Shown one piece after another: positions 8,280-16,094 of a stretch of 25,125 bases of DNA (the stretch's first letter is position 1; every line of letters starts with the position of its first letter). Origin of the DNA: a bacterium (GTDB lineage Bacteria > JAHJDO01); contig JAUWOV010000015.1 in assembly GCA_030611945.1 (NCBI GenBank), forward strand, positions 1 through 25,125, written 5' to 3'. The notes under the pieces were generated by a model. The model saw nothing but the letters and a program-made list of their open reading frames with translations. It did no database searches and had not been told where the DNA came from. The position numbers and the translations under genes are program-made.

Positions 8280-8402
8280 TTACTTCTTTTCTCTCATTTT
8301 TAGGAATTTTATTTTGGGAAAAGAAACGACCAATCTAAAAAAATCTTCGTAGCTTGCTATAGAGAGACTCGTTTGTTCTCCAGCTTTTTTACTACTATAC
8401 AT
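8280..8402 (-). CDS. 40-aa hypothetical ORF, possible gene fragment
   Basis: This short frame begins at an ATG (8402) preceded by AAGGGG and encodes 40 residues, including the stretch SLSIASYEDFFRLVVSFPK, before a TAA. It fills most of the gap between the FkbM gene and the next methyltransferase, on the operon strand and with an acceptable ribosome binding site. I do not recognise the peptide. It is amphipathic and ends in a lysine-rich tail. It may be the C-terminal scrap of a lost operon gene rather than a working small protein. Confidence 0.35.
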   Translation of the reverse strand: MYSSKKAGEQTSLSIASYEDFFRLVVSFPKIKFLKMREKK

Positions 8403-8409
8403 ATTCCCC

Positions 8410-9354
8410 TTATGCCCTGCTCTTTTTTATCATCATTATAGCGCGGACAATCTTTTTAGTATGCAGGTTTTTATGTTTGATAAATTGTTCCTGTTCGTAG
8501 CAAGCTGCCATCAACATATGCTCATTAGATATGTCAGTATATATACCACGACACCATCCGTCAGTATGAAAAATTTCTACAGGCTCATAACCATGTTTGT
8601 AAAAAAAATCAGGCTTTGCAATTCCAGCTGATACAACATACTTGGCATCGAAGCCAATATCTATTAGTCTTCTCAATTGTTTTTCTAGGCTATGATTTTT
8701 CGAATAATACATTGGATGAACTTCCATGAGTATTTTCACAGAAGACTTGATGCTTTTTAATGTGTTGTACATGCCTTCCAACACTTCAACCTCGTGTCCC
8801 TCAATATCCATCTTGATGAAATCAGGGAACCCCTTGTCTTTTAGAAAGTCATCAAGGGTTGAAACAGTTATGTCAATTGAGGATTTACTATGTTTAGTAG
8901 GAATTATACTACAGAGATTTGACTTATCAGAGACATAAAATTTTGATATGCCGCTTATATTTGAAATACCCATTTGATAAGGAAATACGAAGTTAGCATA
9001 CCCATTTGCTTCAATATTTTTTGAAAGTATTTTAAAATTCCGAGGATCCGGCTCAATTGCGTAAATCCTACCAGAGCTTCCTACCAACTCAGCCATTATT
9101 AATGTAACATATCCAATATTTGCTCCTATATCTATGCCCGTCATGCCTTCCTTCACCTCCTGCCTCAAGATTTTCATAAAAGCTGCTTCGCGGTCCGAAC
9201 TTTCACGTTTCTTTCTTATCAATGTGGCAGACAATCCGGAATCTTTTAAGTCTAGGTACATTATATGATTACCGATTTGTTTTTTAACTAAACTATTTTT
9301 GCTCTTTAATAGATATCCTGCTCTTATAATAAAGTTAAAAAGTAATCTAAACAT
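8410..9354 (-). CDS. FkbM family methyltransferase
   Basis: A 314-residue protein with the FkbM signature: GIDIGANIGYVTLIMAEL near residue 75 (SAM motif I), YAIEPDPRNFKIL near 98, and DFIKMDIEGHEVEVLEG near 174. FkbM enzymes O-methylate sugars or polyketides and are common in surface-glycan loci. The start has a GAGGAG ribosome binding site 8 nt upstream. It lies between the flippase and the other methyltransferases on the same strand. The C-terminal 80 residues, with several His and Cys, are a variable substrate region. The methylated sugar cannot be assigned. Confidence 0.92.
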   Translation of the reverse strand: MFRLLFNFIIRAGYLLKSKNSLVKKQIGNHIMYLDLKDSGLSATLIRKKRESSDREAAFMKILRQEVKEGMTGIDIGANIGYVTLIMAELVGSSGRIYAIEPDPRNFKILSKNIEANGYANFVFPYQMGISNISGISKFYVSDKSNLCSIIPTKHSKSSIDITVSTLDDFLKDKGFPDFIKMDIEGHEVEVLEGMYNTLKSIKSSVKILMEVHPMYYSKNHSLEKQLRRLIDIGFDAKYVVSAGIAKPDFFYKHGYEPVEIFHTDGWCRGIYTDISNEHMLMAACYEQEQFIKHKNLHTKKIVRAIMMIKKSRA

Positions 9355-9412
9355 GAAATTTTCTCCTCATCATAGAATAGTTAAATTCGTTTAAGTCCTC
9401 ACGTTATAATTA

Positions 9413-10654
9413 TTATATCCACGTAGCTAACTTTAAAGAGTAAAACATTGCAAATATATCTCCTAATAGTCTCGCCAAAACCACACCCAAAAGTCCGAAC
9501 TTTGGTACAAGAACAAAAAGAAGTATTAATACTACAATAGAATATATTATTCTGTATCTGTATAGTTTGCCAGTTTCTCTCTGTGAGGCGAACAAAGCTT
9601 TTCCAACCATTTGGGTTGGTATCGTAAAAATAAGCCCTACGAACAAAAATTGGGCATAAAAAACAGAATCAACATATTTTTGTGAGTAGAGCAAAGTAAA
9701 AATATAGGGGCAAAAGAAGATCATAATTCCTGAAACACCAGCAGCGAGAAGCACCAAGTAAAAGTATCTTTTTTTAACTGCAGAATATGCCTCCTTTTTA
9801 TTCATTGTCGATAGTTTTGGAAAAGCCACACGAGAAATAGGGCTTATTGTAGTTCTTATGCTACTGGAAACTGCTGATGCGATTGAATAAACGGCAAGAT
9901 CGGAAAACCCAAGTAGTACTCCTATAATTATCTTGTCGGCTTGATCCGCAATAGTATTAATACCATTCATCAGCGATAAATGCTTTCCGAAAGATATCGC
10001 ACTCCTATCATCACTTTGGTTTTTCATTTTTCTTAATCCTAATGTAAAAAAATATCCTCCAAGTAAGGAACTAGCAAGCAAAGAAGTGATGAGTATGTAT
10101 ATTAAATCTCTTGATAAGAAAATTACGATGGATACTGATAGAAGGAAAATGACCTTGGTGATATTTTGATATTTGGCTACCTTGTTAAATTGCTTTTTCC
10201 CAGCAAAGAAAGCCTGAAAAGTTTGAAAATTGTAGATAAACGGGAAGAATAGCGAGGAAATCATAAAACATTTTCCTAACAAGAGAGACTCCGTTGAGAA
10301 ATAGTAAATTCCCACTCCGAATACCACAACGCTACCAAGAATACTCCATTTAAATTTCTCTTTTGTGCCTGTAATTAAAACATGGTCATGTCCATTGGCA
10401 ACTGCTTGTGTTATAGCAGCACCCATCCCGCTCAAGGTAAATAGGGACAGAATACCTAATATGGCAAATATAAAGCTGTACTGCCCATACATCTCTTTGG
10501 ACAAGAACCTAGCGAAGAGAATAGAGAGGAAAAGAGAACACCCAATATCGATTCCCCGAGCTATGACTAAATAGGTGGTGTTTTTCATGTAATATCTAAT
10601 GTCCAACTGTAAGCAATTACCTATTCTATCTACGAATTTATTTAGAGTAATCAT
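9413..10654 (-). CDS. polysaccharide flippase (Wzx/PST-like)
   Basis: A 413-residue multi-spanning membrane protein with about a dozen hydrophobic segments. It begins YLVIARGIDIGCSLFLSILFARFLSKEMYG near residue 25, a typical N-terminal helix and motif for the MOP/PST superfamily of lipid-linked oligosaccharide flippases. Such proteins move undecaprenyl-linked repeat units across the inner membrane. I place the start at 10654 because AAGGAAG lies 6 nt before that ATG. A longer frame to 10711 runs through a duplicated glycosyltransferase tail and adds 19 residues unlike the family. No polymerase is seen nearby. Confidence 0.88.
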   Translation of the reverse strand: MITLNKFVDRIGNCLQLDIRYYMKNTTYLVIARGIDIGCSLFLSILFARFLSKEMYGQYSFIFAILGILSLFTLSGMGAAITQAVANGHDHVLITGTKEKFKWSILGSVVVFGVGIYYFSTESLLLGKCFMISSLFFPFIYNFQTFQAFFAGKKQFNKVAKYQNITKVIFLLSVSIVIFLSRDLIYILITSLLASSLLGGYFFTLGLRKMKNQSDDRSAISFGKHLSLMNGINTIADQADKIIIGVLLGFSDLAVYSIASAVSSSIRTTISPISRVAFPKLSTMNKKEAYSAVKKRYFYLVLLAAGVSGIMIFFCPYIFTLLYSQKYVDSVFYAQFLFVGLIFTIPTQMVGKALFASQRETGKLYRYRIIYSIVVLILLFVLVPKFGLLGVVLARLLGDIFAMFYSLKLATWI

Positions 10655-10697
10655 GCTTAACTTCCTTAAATAAGTATTAATCTTTTGGAAAGCGATG

Positions 10698-10760
10698 TCA
10701 TAGCAGCCCATCCATTAATTTTAATTCCTTATCAGCCAAATAATCCAAACTGTAATTCTC
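10698..10760 (-). pseudogene. duplicated C-terminal scrap of a GT4 glycosyltransferase
   Basis: This 63-bp stretch matches the last 21 codons (stop included) of the intact glycosyltransferase gene (11510-11572) with only two mismatches. It reads ENYSLDYLADKELKL then MDGLL and a TGA stop; the intact copy ends MEGLL. It lies between the 235-residue methyltransferase and the flippase. The bases just upstream share no similarity with the intact gene. It is an unambiguous remnant of duplication or recombination. Confidence 0.85.
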
Positions 10761-10805
10761 AAAATCATCTTCAATGCAAAGAGTGTTAGTTTTTACCACG
10801 CGAGT

Positions 10806-11513
10806 TCATAATAACCCTTTCTTTTTAAGAACAATTGCATAGCCTCCCTCTAACAAACAGAATGTTTTGTCAATGGATAGTGAAAGCTTTTCTAGTTTGG
10901 CAATCAAATCCATTAGAAATTCACTCTTCTTATAAAATTCCCATATTCCAATCTTAAGAAGAACGGCTGGAATTGTCCACAATACAAAATGAAGGATAAA
11001 ACTTGTTAATCCACCTAATTTAATTGCTTCTACAACATAAACTCCATTTTTGTTAGCTAATCGCTTAATTTTAGGGATGCTATATCTCCTGTATCCGTGA
11101 AAACCATACAGAAAAAAACTGTATCTACTCGGAATGGTCAACATCATGTATCCATCATCTTTTAAGCACATCTTCATGCCTTTTATTGCTTTCCCATCGT
11201 TTTTTATATGTTCAAAGGACTGAATTGCTATTATAAAATCAAATTTGTGATTAAGATTTTGCAACTCTTCCGCATCATAAACTAAAAAAGAGATGTGCAT
11301 GCCATTTTCTTCTTTTTCCGTTTGCCAAGCTTCATGTGCTTTTATATCAATACCCAAATAAGACCCCTTTATGGCATGTGAAGTAAAATATTGATGGTAA
11401 TTCCCTTTTCCACAACCAACGTCTAATATTGTAGCATTATTTTTTTGACAGTATTTGTCTATCAAATGTTTAATGGTATTATCTGTGCAAAATCTTGCAG
11501 GGCTCTCGATCAT
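10806..11513 (-). CDS. class I SAM-dependent methyltransferase
   Basis: A 235-residue enzyme. Motif I is TILDVGCGKGNYHQYF near residue 29. The segment FDFIIAIQSFEHIKNDGKAIKGM near 92 and LTIPSRYS near 124 fit the Methyltransf_11 family. The C-terminal half contains a hydrophobic stretch (TSFILHFVLWTIPAVLLKIGI, near 170) that may contact the membrane. Its ATG overlaps the stop of the upstream GT4 gene (ATGA), so the two are coupled. The gene is bracketed by two copies of a 63-bp glycosyltransferase tail, which suggests it entered or was copied as a unit. Confidence 0.87.
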   Translation of the reverse strand: MIESPARFCTDNTIKHLIDKYCQKNNATILDVGCGKGNYHQYFTSHAIKGSYLGIDIKAHEAWQTEKEENGMHISFLVYDAEELQNLNHKFDFIIAIQSFEHIKNDGKAIKGMKMCLKDDGYMMLTIPSRYSFFLYGFHGYRRYSIPKIKRLANKNGVYVVEAIKLGGLTSFILHFVLWTIPAVLLKIGIWEFYKKSEFLMDLIAKLEKLSLSIDKTFCLLEGGYAIVLKKKGLL

Positions 11514-11572
11514 AGCAACCCCTCCATTAATTTTAATTCCTTATCAGCCAAATAATCCAAACTGTAATTCTC
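11510..11572 (-). repeat. intact-gene copy of the 63-bp direct repeat
   Basis: These are the last 21 codons of the GT4 gene, stop codon included. They are repeated in the same orientation 812 bp away at 10698-10760 with 61 of 63 identical bases by eye. The two copies enclose the 235-residue methyltransferase gene. Confidence 0.9.
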
Positions 11573-12643
11573 TACAATAGTTTTTCTTGCATTCTCTCCC
11601 AATCGCTTCTTCATCGCTTCGTCTTCCATAAGATTTATAATAGCCTCCCTGATTGAATTTGAATCAGCATTACATAAAATACCATTCCTGCCGTGTTCAA
11701 TTACCTCTTTTGTTCCATTTATTCTTGTTCCAATCACAGGCATAGCACACGCCATTGCTTCCAGTAATGTTTTTGGCATACCTTCCCATAAGGATGGCAG
11801 GATAAAAATTTCATGCTGATTTAAAATTTTTGGCAACTCATGGTTTGAAATATTCCCTAAAAAATTCACCTTAACCCCATTTTTATTAGCGAGATCCTTT
11901 AACTGCTCTTCTTGTTGTCCTGAGCCAATAATGCTGAGAGAATATGGCAATGCTTTTAAAGCTTCTAACAATGCTAAGAGATTTTTTTGTTTCGTTAATC
12001 TTCCTATAAAGCAAATTGAATTTTTCTCCCTTATTGAATTAAGTGGTTTAAAGACTTCCGTTTGAACATAATTTGGGATCAAAACATGGATGCCAGTTGG
12101 CTTATAATTTTTCTTTACATATCCAAAATTAGTTTGAGAAGTTGTGATAATCCCATCTGCAGCTTTATAACTAAGCATTTCAATAAATTTTATTATTCGC
12201 TTTTTAATTCTGTTTCTTGGCTTTTCTTTTGCAAAATTAATGGATAGCACATAACCAGTTCTAATAATCAATTTTTTTCTATAAATAAGTTTTGTTAAAA
12301 CCGCGCTCCACGCTCCATACATCTGGTTTGTTTTTAGAATTTCAACATCTCTAAGTATCTTACGATGAATAAACGGCAGCATAAGCGAGTATAAAAGATT
12401 ACGCGAAATGTATTTTTTGGGAACTATTGTAATATTGTCTGCAAGGTAACTTTGAAATTTTAAATCTTCTTTTTCTCCGTAAGTAAAGAAATATATGCGT
12501 TTAAAGCGCTTGCTCAGTTCGTTATATAATGCAACCTCTCTGTCTATTATTCCTGCATCACGCCATGTTTTTAAAGATATTCCTTCTGAGAAAAAGAATG
12601 CGAGAGATTTTTCTTTTAGCTTCGCTTTTGTATTGTTCTGCAT
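11510..12643 (-). CDS. group 1 (GT4) glycosyltransferase
   Basis: A 377-residue GT-B glycosyltransferase. The N-terminal half is variable. The C-terminal donor-binding domain shows ICFIGRLTKQKNL near residue 215 and ILPSLWEGMPKTLLEAMACAMPVIGT near 280, including the E-x7-E-type motif. It sits directly after the regulator gene (9-bp gap) and its stop overlaps the start of the methyltransferase. It probably adds one sugar to the lipid-linked glycan at the cytoplasmic face; donor and linkage are unknown. No strong ribosome binding site precedes the ATG, consistent with coupling to the regulator. Confidence 0.92.
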   Translation of the reverse strand: MQNNTKAKLKEKSLAFFFSEGISLKTWRDAGIIDREVALYNELSKRFKRIYFFTYGEKEDLKFQSYLADNITIVPKKYISRNLLYSLMLPFIHRKILRDVEILKTNQMYGAWSAVLTKLIYRKKLIIRTGYVLSINFAKEKPRNRIKKRIIKFIEMLSYKAADGIITTSQTNFGYVKKNYKPTGIHVLIPNYVQTEVFKPLNSIREKNSICFIGRLTKQKNLLALLEALKALPYSLSIIGSGQQEEQLKDLANKNGVKVNFLGNISNHELPKILNQHEIFILPSLWEGMPKTLLEAMACAMPVIGTRINGTKEVIEHGRNGILCNADSNSIREAIINLMEDEAMKKRLGENARKTIVENYSLDYLADKELKLMEGLL

Positions 12644-12652
12644 AATATTTTG

Positions 12653-13135
12653 TCAAATAATCCTCAACAATCCTTCTACCTTCGCAGATAATTTTTTTAT
12701 ATCTGCGATCTTTTGTTTATATACATCTGTGATTTTTTTATCCTCTTTATTAAGCTGCTTCCCTGCGCTTTGAAGCATTTCCTCTGCTCTGGATAATTCA
12801 CTGTCTATCTCTTTTGTTCTCTTTGTTATTCCTTCTTTAATGCGGTTTTTAATTATTTCTAAAATATCTTCATTCGCTTTATAGAAATTACGCCTGCTTC
12901 CTTTTACCCATACCTTTTTTACTGCGCCCCATCTTTCAAGCACGCGAATATTCACGCTTACGTTACCTTTGCTTACTTTCAGGATATCTGTGATTTCATC
13001 CAGCGAAACTGGTTCACTGGAGATATATAGAAGCGCATACATCTGACCGGCAATTGAATTCAATCCAAGATTCCCTGCCATGCTTCCAGCAATTTCAATA
13101 AAATAGTCGCGTATCTTTTCTATCTCTGAATTCAT
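12653..13135 (-). CDS. GbsR/MarR-type transcriptional regulator
   Basis: A 160-residue protein with a winged helix-turn-helix of the GbsR/MarR group. The segment AGQMYALLYISSEPVSLDEITDILKVSKGNVSVNIRVLERWGAVKKV (residues about 28-75) gives the recognition helix and wing, followed by KGSRRNFYKA. The C-terminal third is a charged coiled-coil region likely to dimerise. The ATG at 13135 is chosen because AAAGGG precedes it; the longer frame to a TTG at 13210 runs through the promoter and operator. It is the first gene of the glycan run, and a perfect palindrome lies at its inferred transcription start, so it is probably an autoregulated repressor of the locus. Confidence 0.88.
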   Translation of the reverse strand: MNSEIEKIRDYFIEIAGSMAGNLGLNSIAGQMYALLYISSEPVSLDEITDILKVSKGNVSVNIRVLERWGAVKKVWVKGSRRNFYKANEDILEIIKNRIKEGITKRTKEIDSELSRAEEMLQSAGKQLNKEDKKITDVYKQKIADIKKLSAKVEGLLRII

Positions 13136-13161
13136 AATAAAACACCCTTTTGTTTCTTTGC

Positions 13162-13179
13162 GTTTAGAATGTTCTAAAC
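13162..13179 (-). promoter_or_regulatory. palindromic operator at the head of the glycan operon
   Basis: The minus strand reads GTTTAGAACATTCTAAAC, an 8-bp perfect inverted repeat around a 2-bp centre, the size expected of a dimeric MarR-family binding site. It lies just after the -10 box and covers the likely transcription start, where a bound repressor would block initiation. Coordinates may be off by one base. Confidence 0.65.
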
Positions 13180-13181
13180 AT

Positions 13182-13210
13182 AGAATAAGATAGAAATTAA
13201 TAAATGTCAA
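13182..13210 (-). promoter_or_regulatory. sigma70-type promoter of the regulator/glycan operon
   Basis: A perfect -35 box TTGACA (13205-13210) and a -10 box TATTCT (13182-13187) are separated by 17 bp on the minus strand, about 50 bp before the regulator start codon. The adjoining palindrome suggests repression. No other strong promoter was found along the roughly 9 kb down to asnB. Confidence 0.7.
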
Positions 13211-13303
13211 GAATTGATTTAAAGACTCCGTTCTCTTAATTCTTTATTTATTTAAAACAGAATTTATGATATTCTTGCGCTATTAAAAATGAGGGACATG
13301 GTT

Positions 13304-14419
13304 ATGTTGAATGTTGTTATTATGGCAGGTGGGAGCGGGGAAAGATTTTGGCCAAAGAGCAGAGAAAAAAGTCCTAAGCAGTTATTGCCAATAGGTTCTA
13401 AGAATACCATGCTTCAGGAAACAGTAAAAAGAGCGCAAGCTTTAACTTCTTCAGAAAATATTTTTATAGTTACACGGGTTGGGTTAGAAAAAGAGATATA
13501 TAAACAAATTCCTCATATTCCAAAAGAAAATATTATAAATGAGCCGTTTGCAAGAAATACTGCAGCAGCAATAGGGCTTGCCAATTTAATTATTCAGAAA
13601 AGAGACAATGTCTCAAGAGATTATATCTCAAAAGATAAAAATTCCATTACGGTTGTATTGCCAGCAGACCATATTATTAAAAATTTAAAACAATTTAAAA
13701 AGACAATAGCTGCTGCCTCTAAAGCGGCTGAAGAAGGGCGTCTTGTTACAATAGGCATAAAACCAAGTTATCCGGAGACTGGTTATGGATATATTCACAG
13801 AGGGGATAAGATATTTACTGAGTATGGCAGCGATACACCGTGTATTTATAAAGTAAAAGAATTCAGAGAAAAGCCTGATTTGAAAACTGCAAGAGAGTAT
13901 TTTAAGAAAAGTGAGTATTATTGGAATAGCGGTATGTTTGTGTGGACAACCAATTATATAGAAGAAGCGTTTAAGGAATATATGCCTGAACTTTATAAGG
14001 CACTAAAGGTTATAGGAAATTCAATTTCATCACCGCTTAGGGATGAAATTATAAAAGTGGAGTATGCGAAGCTAGAAAAGATATCAATTGATTACGGAGT
14101 TATGGAGAGGGCAGAAAATGTAAGCGTTATAGAAGGTCTCTTTGACTGGAATGATGTAGGCTCATGGCTCGCTTTGGAGAAAGTTTATAAAAAAGATGAT
14201 GATGGCAATATCGTTGTAGGAGATCATATAGGCATTGATACAAAAGATTGTATATTAATAGGGGATGAGAGTTCAATAACCACTATAGGCATTTCGGATT
14301 TAATCGTTGTAAATACGGGTGATGTTGTATTGGTCTGTAAAAAAGCAGAGGCTCAGAAAGTGAAGGAATTATTAAAACAAATTAAGAAGAATAAGAAACT
14401 TTCCAAATTGGTTAAATAA
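13304..14419 (+). CDS. manC: mannose-1-phosphate guanylyltransferase
   Basis: A 371-residue nucleotidyltransferase that makes GDP-mannose from GTP and mannose-1-phosphate. The opening VVIMAGGSGERFWPKSREKSPKQ is the pyrophosphorylase signature. VLPADHII, FREKPD near residue 190 and WNSGMFVW near 207 are typical sugar-nucleotidyltransferase motifs. FDWNDVGSW near 283 is characteristic of the mannose enzymes. It lacks the C-terminal phosphomannose isomerase domain of long ManC/AlgA proteins, fitting the shorter monofunctional class. The ATG at 13304 follows GAGGG at suitable spacing; an in-frame ATG at 13289 precedes that site and is less likely. It is divergent from the glycan operon and could feed it with GDP-mannose or derivatives. 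Confidence 0.93.
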   Translation: MLNVVIMAGGSGERFWPKSREKSPKQLLPIGSKNTMLQETVKRAQALTSSENIFIVTRVGLEKEIYKQIPHIPKENIINEPFARNTAAAIGLANLIIQKRDNVSRDYISKDKNSITVVLPADHIIKNLKQFKKTIAAASKAAEEGRLVTIGIKPSYPETGYGYIHRGDKIFTEYGSDTPCIYKVKEFREKPDLKTAREYFKKSEYYWNSGMFVWTTNYIEEAFKEYMPELYKALKVIGNSISSPLRDEIIKVEYAKLEKISIDYGVMERAENVSVIEGLFDWNDVGSWLALEKVYKKDDDGNIVVGDHIGIDTKDCILIGDESSITTIGISDLIVVNTGDVVLVCKKAEAQKVKELLKQIKKNKKLSKLVK

Positions 14420-15466
14420 ATGCTAAATATCTGGATTCAATTCTCAATAGGCGCAATTATAATTATTCTTGCCGGTTTTAAGTTAGCTAAGTATGGGGAT
14501 ATAATTGCTGAAAAGACAGGGATTGGCAGGGCATGGATAGGAATGATATTTCTTGCCGGCGCAACAGCGCTTCCTGAATTTTTTACCACGTGCAATTCCA
14601 TAGTTATTGAGAAAGCTCCTAATTTAGCTGTAGGCAATGTCCTTGGAAGTATCATGTTTAATCTTTTTATAATTGCGATACTTGACATTATTCAAGGTCA
14701 TGGACCGATTTTAAGGAAAGTAAATCTTGGGCTGATTTTACTCGGAGCAATTTCTGTGATCCTCTCAGTAGCGGCGGTTTTGGGGATGTTATTGAAAGAT
14801 GCAATGTCAGTCTTTTCTATAGGTACTGCAAGTTTCTTGATAATAGGAATATATTTAGTAGGTATGCGGCTTTCCTTTAGATATCAATATCGGGAAGTGA
14901 GCCCCGTTAGAAGTAATCCCGAAAGTTTTCGCGGTGTTGCACATCTGGTACGGACTTCTAACGGGGTAAATGAAGAAAAAAAATATGAGAATGTTTCCGT
15001 TGCAAAAACAGTTTTTGGCTATTTGCTTTGTGCTGCATCTATTTTTGGCGGAAGCGTCTGGGTTGCTCATACTGCTAAAATTATAGCTGTAGGAACTGGT
15101 TTAGGGGAAACTTTTGTTGGCAGTCTTTTCCTTGCTATAGTAACATCTCTTCCAGAGCTTATGGCAACAATAGGAGCAGTTAAACTGGGTCTTTTTGATA
15201 TGGCGATTGGAAATATATTTGGAAGTAACATGCTCAATATAGTGCTGATGCCAATCAGCGATATCCTATACAGAACAGGTTCTATATATGCCTATCTATC
15301 TTCTACTCATATCCTGACAGCAGTTGCAGGAATCCTTTTAACAATGATTGTAATAATCGGGATCATTTATCGCTCAAAAAAATCATTTCTTAAACTTGGC
15401 TGGGACGCAATAGCTATAATTATAGTATATATTGCTAGTACGTATATGATATTTAGGTTGAGGTGA
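14420..15466 (+). CDS. Ca2+/cation antiporter (CaCA family)
   Basis: A 348-residue inner-membrane protein built from two homologous halves. Each half carries the alpha-repeat motif of sodium/calcium exchangers: AGATALPEFFTT with NLAVGNVLGSIMFNLF (residues about 46-80), and VTSLPELMATIGAVK with MAIGNIFGSNMLNI (about 240-275). The conserved glutamates bind the cation. The gene starts on the base after the manC stop, so they are cotranscribed. Between the halves, residues about 160-183 (SPVRSNPESFRG and following) are encoded by a palindromic DNA element and are probably an unstructured cytoplasmic loop. Exact ion specificity is uncertain. Confidence 0.92.
   Translation: MLNIWIQFSIGAIIIILAGFKLAKYGDIIAEKTGIGRAWIGMIFLAGATALPEFFTTCNSIVIEKAPNLAVGNVLGSIMFNLFIIAILDIIQGHGPILRKVNLGLILLGAISVILSVAAVLGMLLKDAMSVFSIGTASFLIIGIYLVGMRLSFRYQYREVSPVRSNPESFRGVAHLVRTSNGVNEEKKYENVSVAKTVFGYLLCAASIFGGSVWVAHTAKIIAVGTGLGETFVGSLFLAIVTSLPELMATIGAVKLGLFDMAIGNIFGSNMLNIVLMPISDILYRTGSIYAYLSSTHILTAVAGILLTMIVIIGIIYRSKKSFLKLGWDAIAIIIVYIASTYMIFRLR
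14902..14966 (+). repeat. palindromic element inside the antiporter gene
   Basis: Perfect 13-bp terminal inverted repeats, CCCCGTTAGAAGT at 14902-14914 and ACTTCTAACGGGG at 14954-14966, bound a 65-bp segment. A smaller inner hairpin (CGAAA/TTTCG) is also present. The reading frame stays open across it and adds about 22 residues between the two exchanger halves. It resembles MITE-like protein-coding palindromes. Confidence 0.75.
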
Positions 15467-15500
15467 TAAATATTTACAAAATAACAAAGGGGGATGTAAG

Positions 15501-16013
15501 ATGGACTTAAAAGATCTGATTCGGGATGTGCCTGATTTTCCAAAGAAGGGTATAATCTTCAAAGATATAACTACATTGCTTAAGGATAAAGATGCGTTTA
15601 GAGAGGCGGTTGATAAACTTGCGGAAGAATGCAATGGGAAAAAGATTGATACAGTAGTTGCTGTAGAGGCAAGAGGTTTTATATTCGGCGGAGTGTTAGC
15701 GTACAAACTCGGAGCAGGATTTGTGCCGCTCAGAAAACCAGGAAAACTTCCATCTAAAACAATAAAGGAAACTTACGAATTGGAGTACGGTACTGATACA
15801 CTAGAAATACATGAAGATGCAATAAAACCAGGAGATAATGTCTTGGTTATAGATGACCTTCTTGCAACAGGCGGAACGAGTTTAGCAACAGTTAAACTTG
15901 TTGAGAAACTTGGCGGGAATATATCAAAGATCGTGTTTCTTATAGATCTTACATTTTTGAAAGGCGCTGAGAAACTTGAAGGATACGATGTAAGTTCGTT
16001 GATAGAATATTAA
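15501..16013 (+). CDS. apt: adenine phosphoribosyltransferase
   Basis: A 170-residue protein of normal length for Apt, which salvages adenine to AMP using PRPP in the cytoplasm. It opens DLKDLIRDVPDFPKKGIIFKDIT, the family N-terminus. AVEARGFIFGG near residue 54 and the PRPP-binding VLVIDDLLATGGTSLA loop near 117 are intact. The ATG at 15501 follows AAAGGGGG. It lies 34 bp after the antiporter with no visible promoter between them, so manC, the antiporter and apt probably form one transcript. Confidence 0.96.
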   Translation: MDLKDLIRDVPDFPKKGIIFKDITTLLKDKDAFREAVDKLAEECNGKKIDTVVAVEARGFIFGGVLAYKLGAGFVPLRKPGKLPSKTIKETYELEYGTDTLEIHEDAIKPGDNVLVIDDLLATGGTSLATVKLVEKLGGNISKIVFLIDLTFLKGAEKLEGYDVSSLIEY

Positions 16014-16066
16014 TAGAAAGGGAAAAGAAAAAAATTATGACATTAAAACAGAAGCCTGCGAAGGGC

Positions 16067-16094
16067 TTGACAAAAAACATACAATGTATACACT
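16067..16094 (+). promoter_or_regulatory. promoter with embedded palindromic operator
   Basis: A perfect -35 TTGACA (16067-16072) is followed after 16 bp by TACACT (16089-16094). The palindrome ATACAATGTAT (16079-16089) fills the spacer next to the -10 box, where a bound repressor would block RNA polymerase. Transcription would begin near 16101, at the start of the two-hairpin leader. The promoter lies beyond apt and so begins a new unit. Confidence 0.6.

Noticed and set aside
10655-10711. Longer start for the flippase
   Set aside because: It runs through the duplicated glycosyltransferase tail and lacks a good ribosome binding site, while the ATG at 10654 has AAGGAAG at suitable spacing.
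13136-13210. TTG start 25 codons upstream for the regulator
   Set aside because: The TTG is the first half of the TTGACA -35 box and the added peptide covers the promoter and operator.
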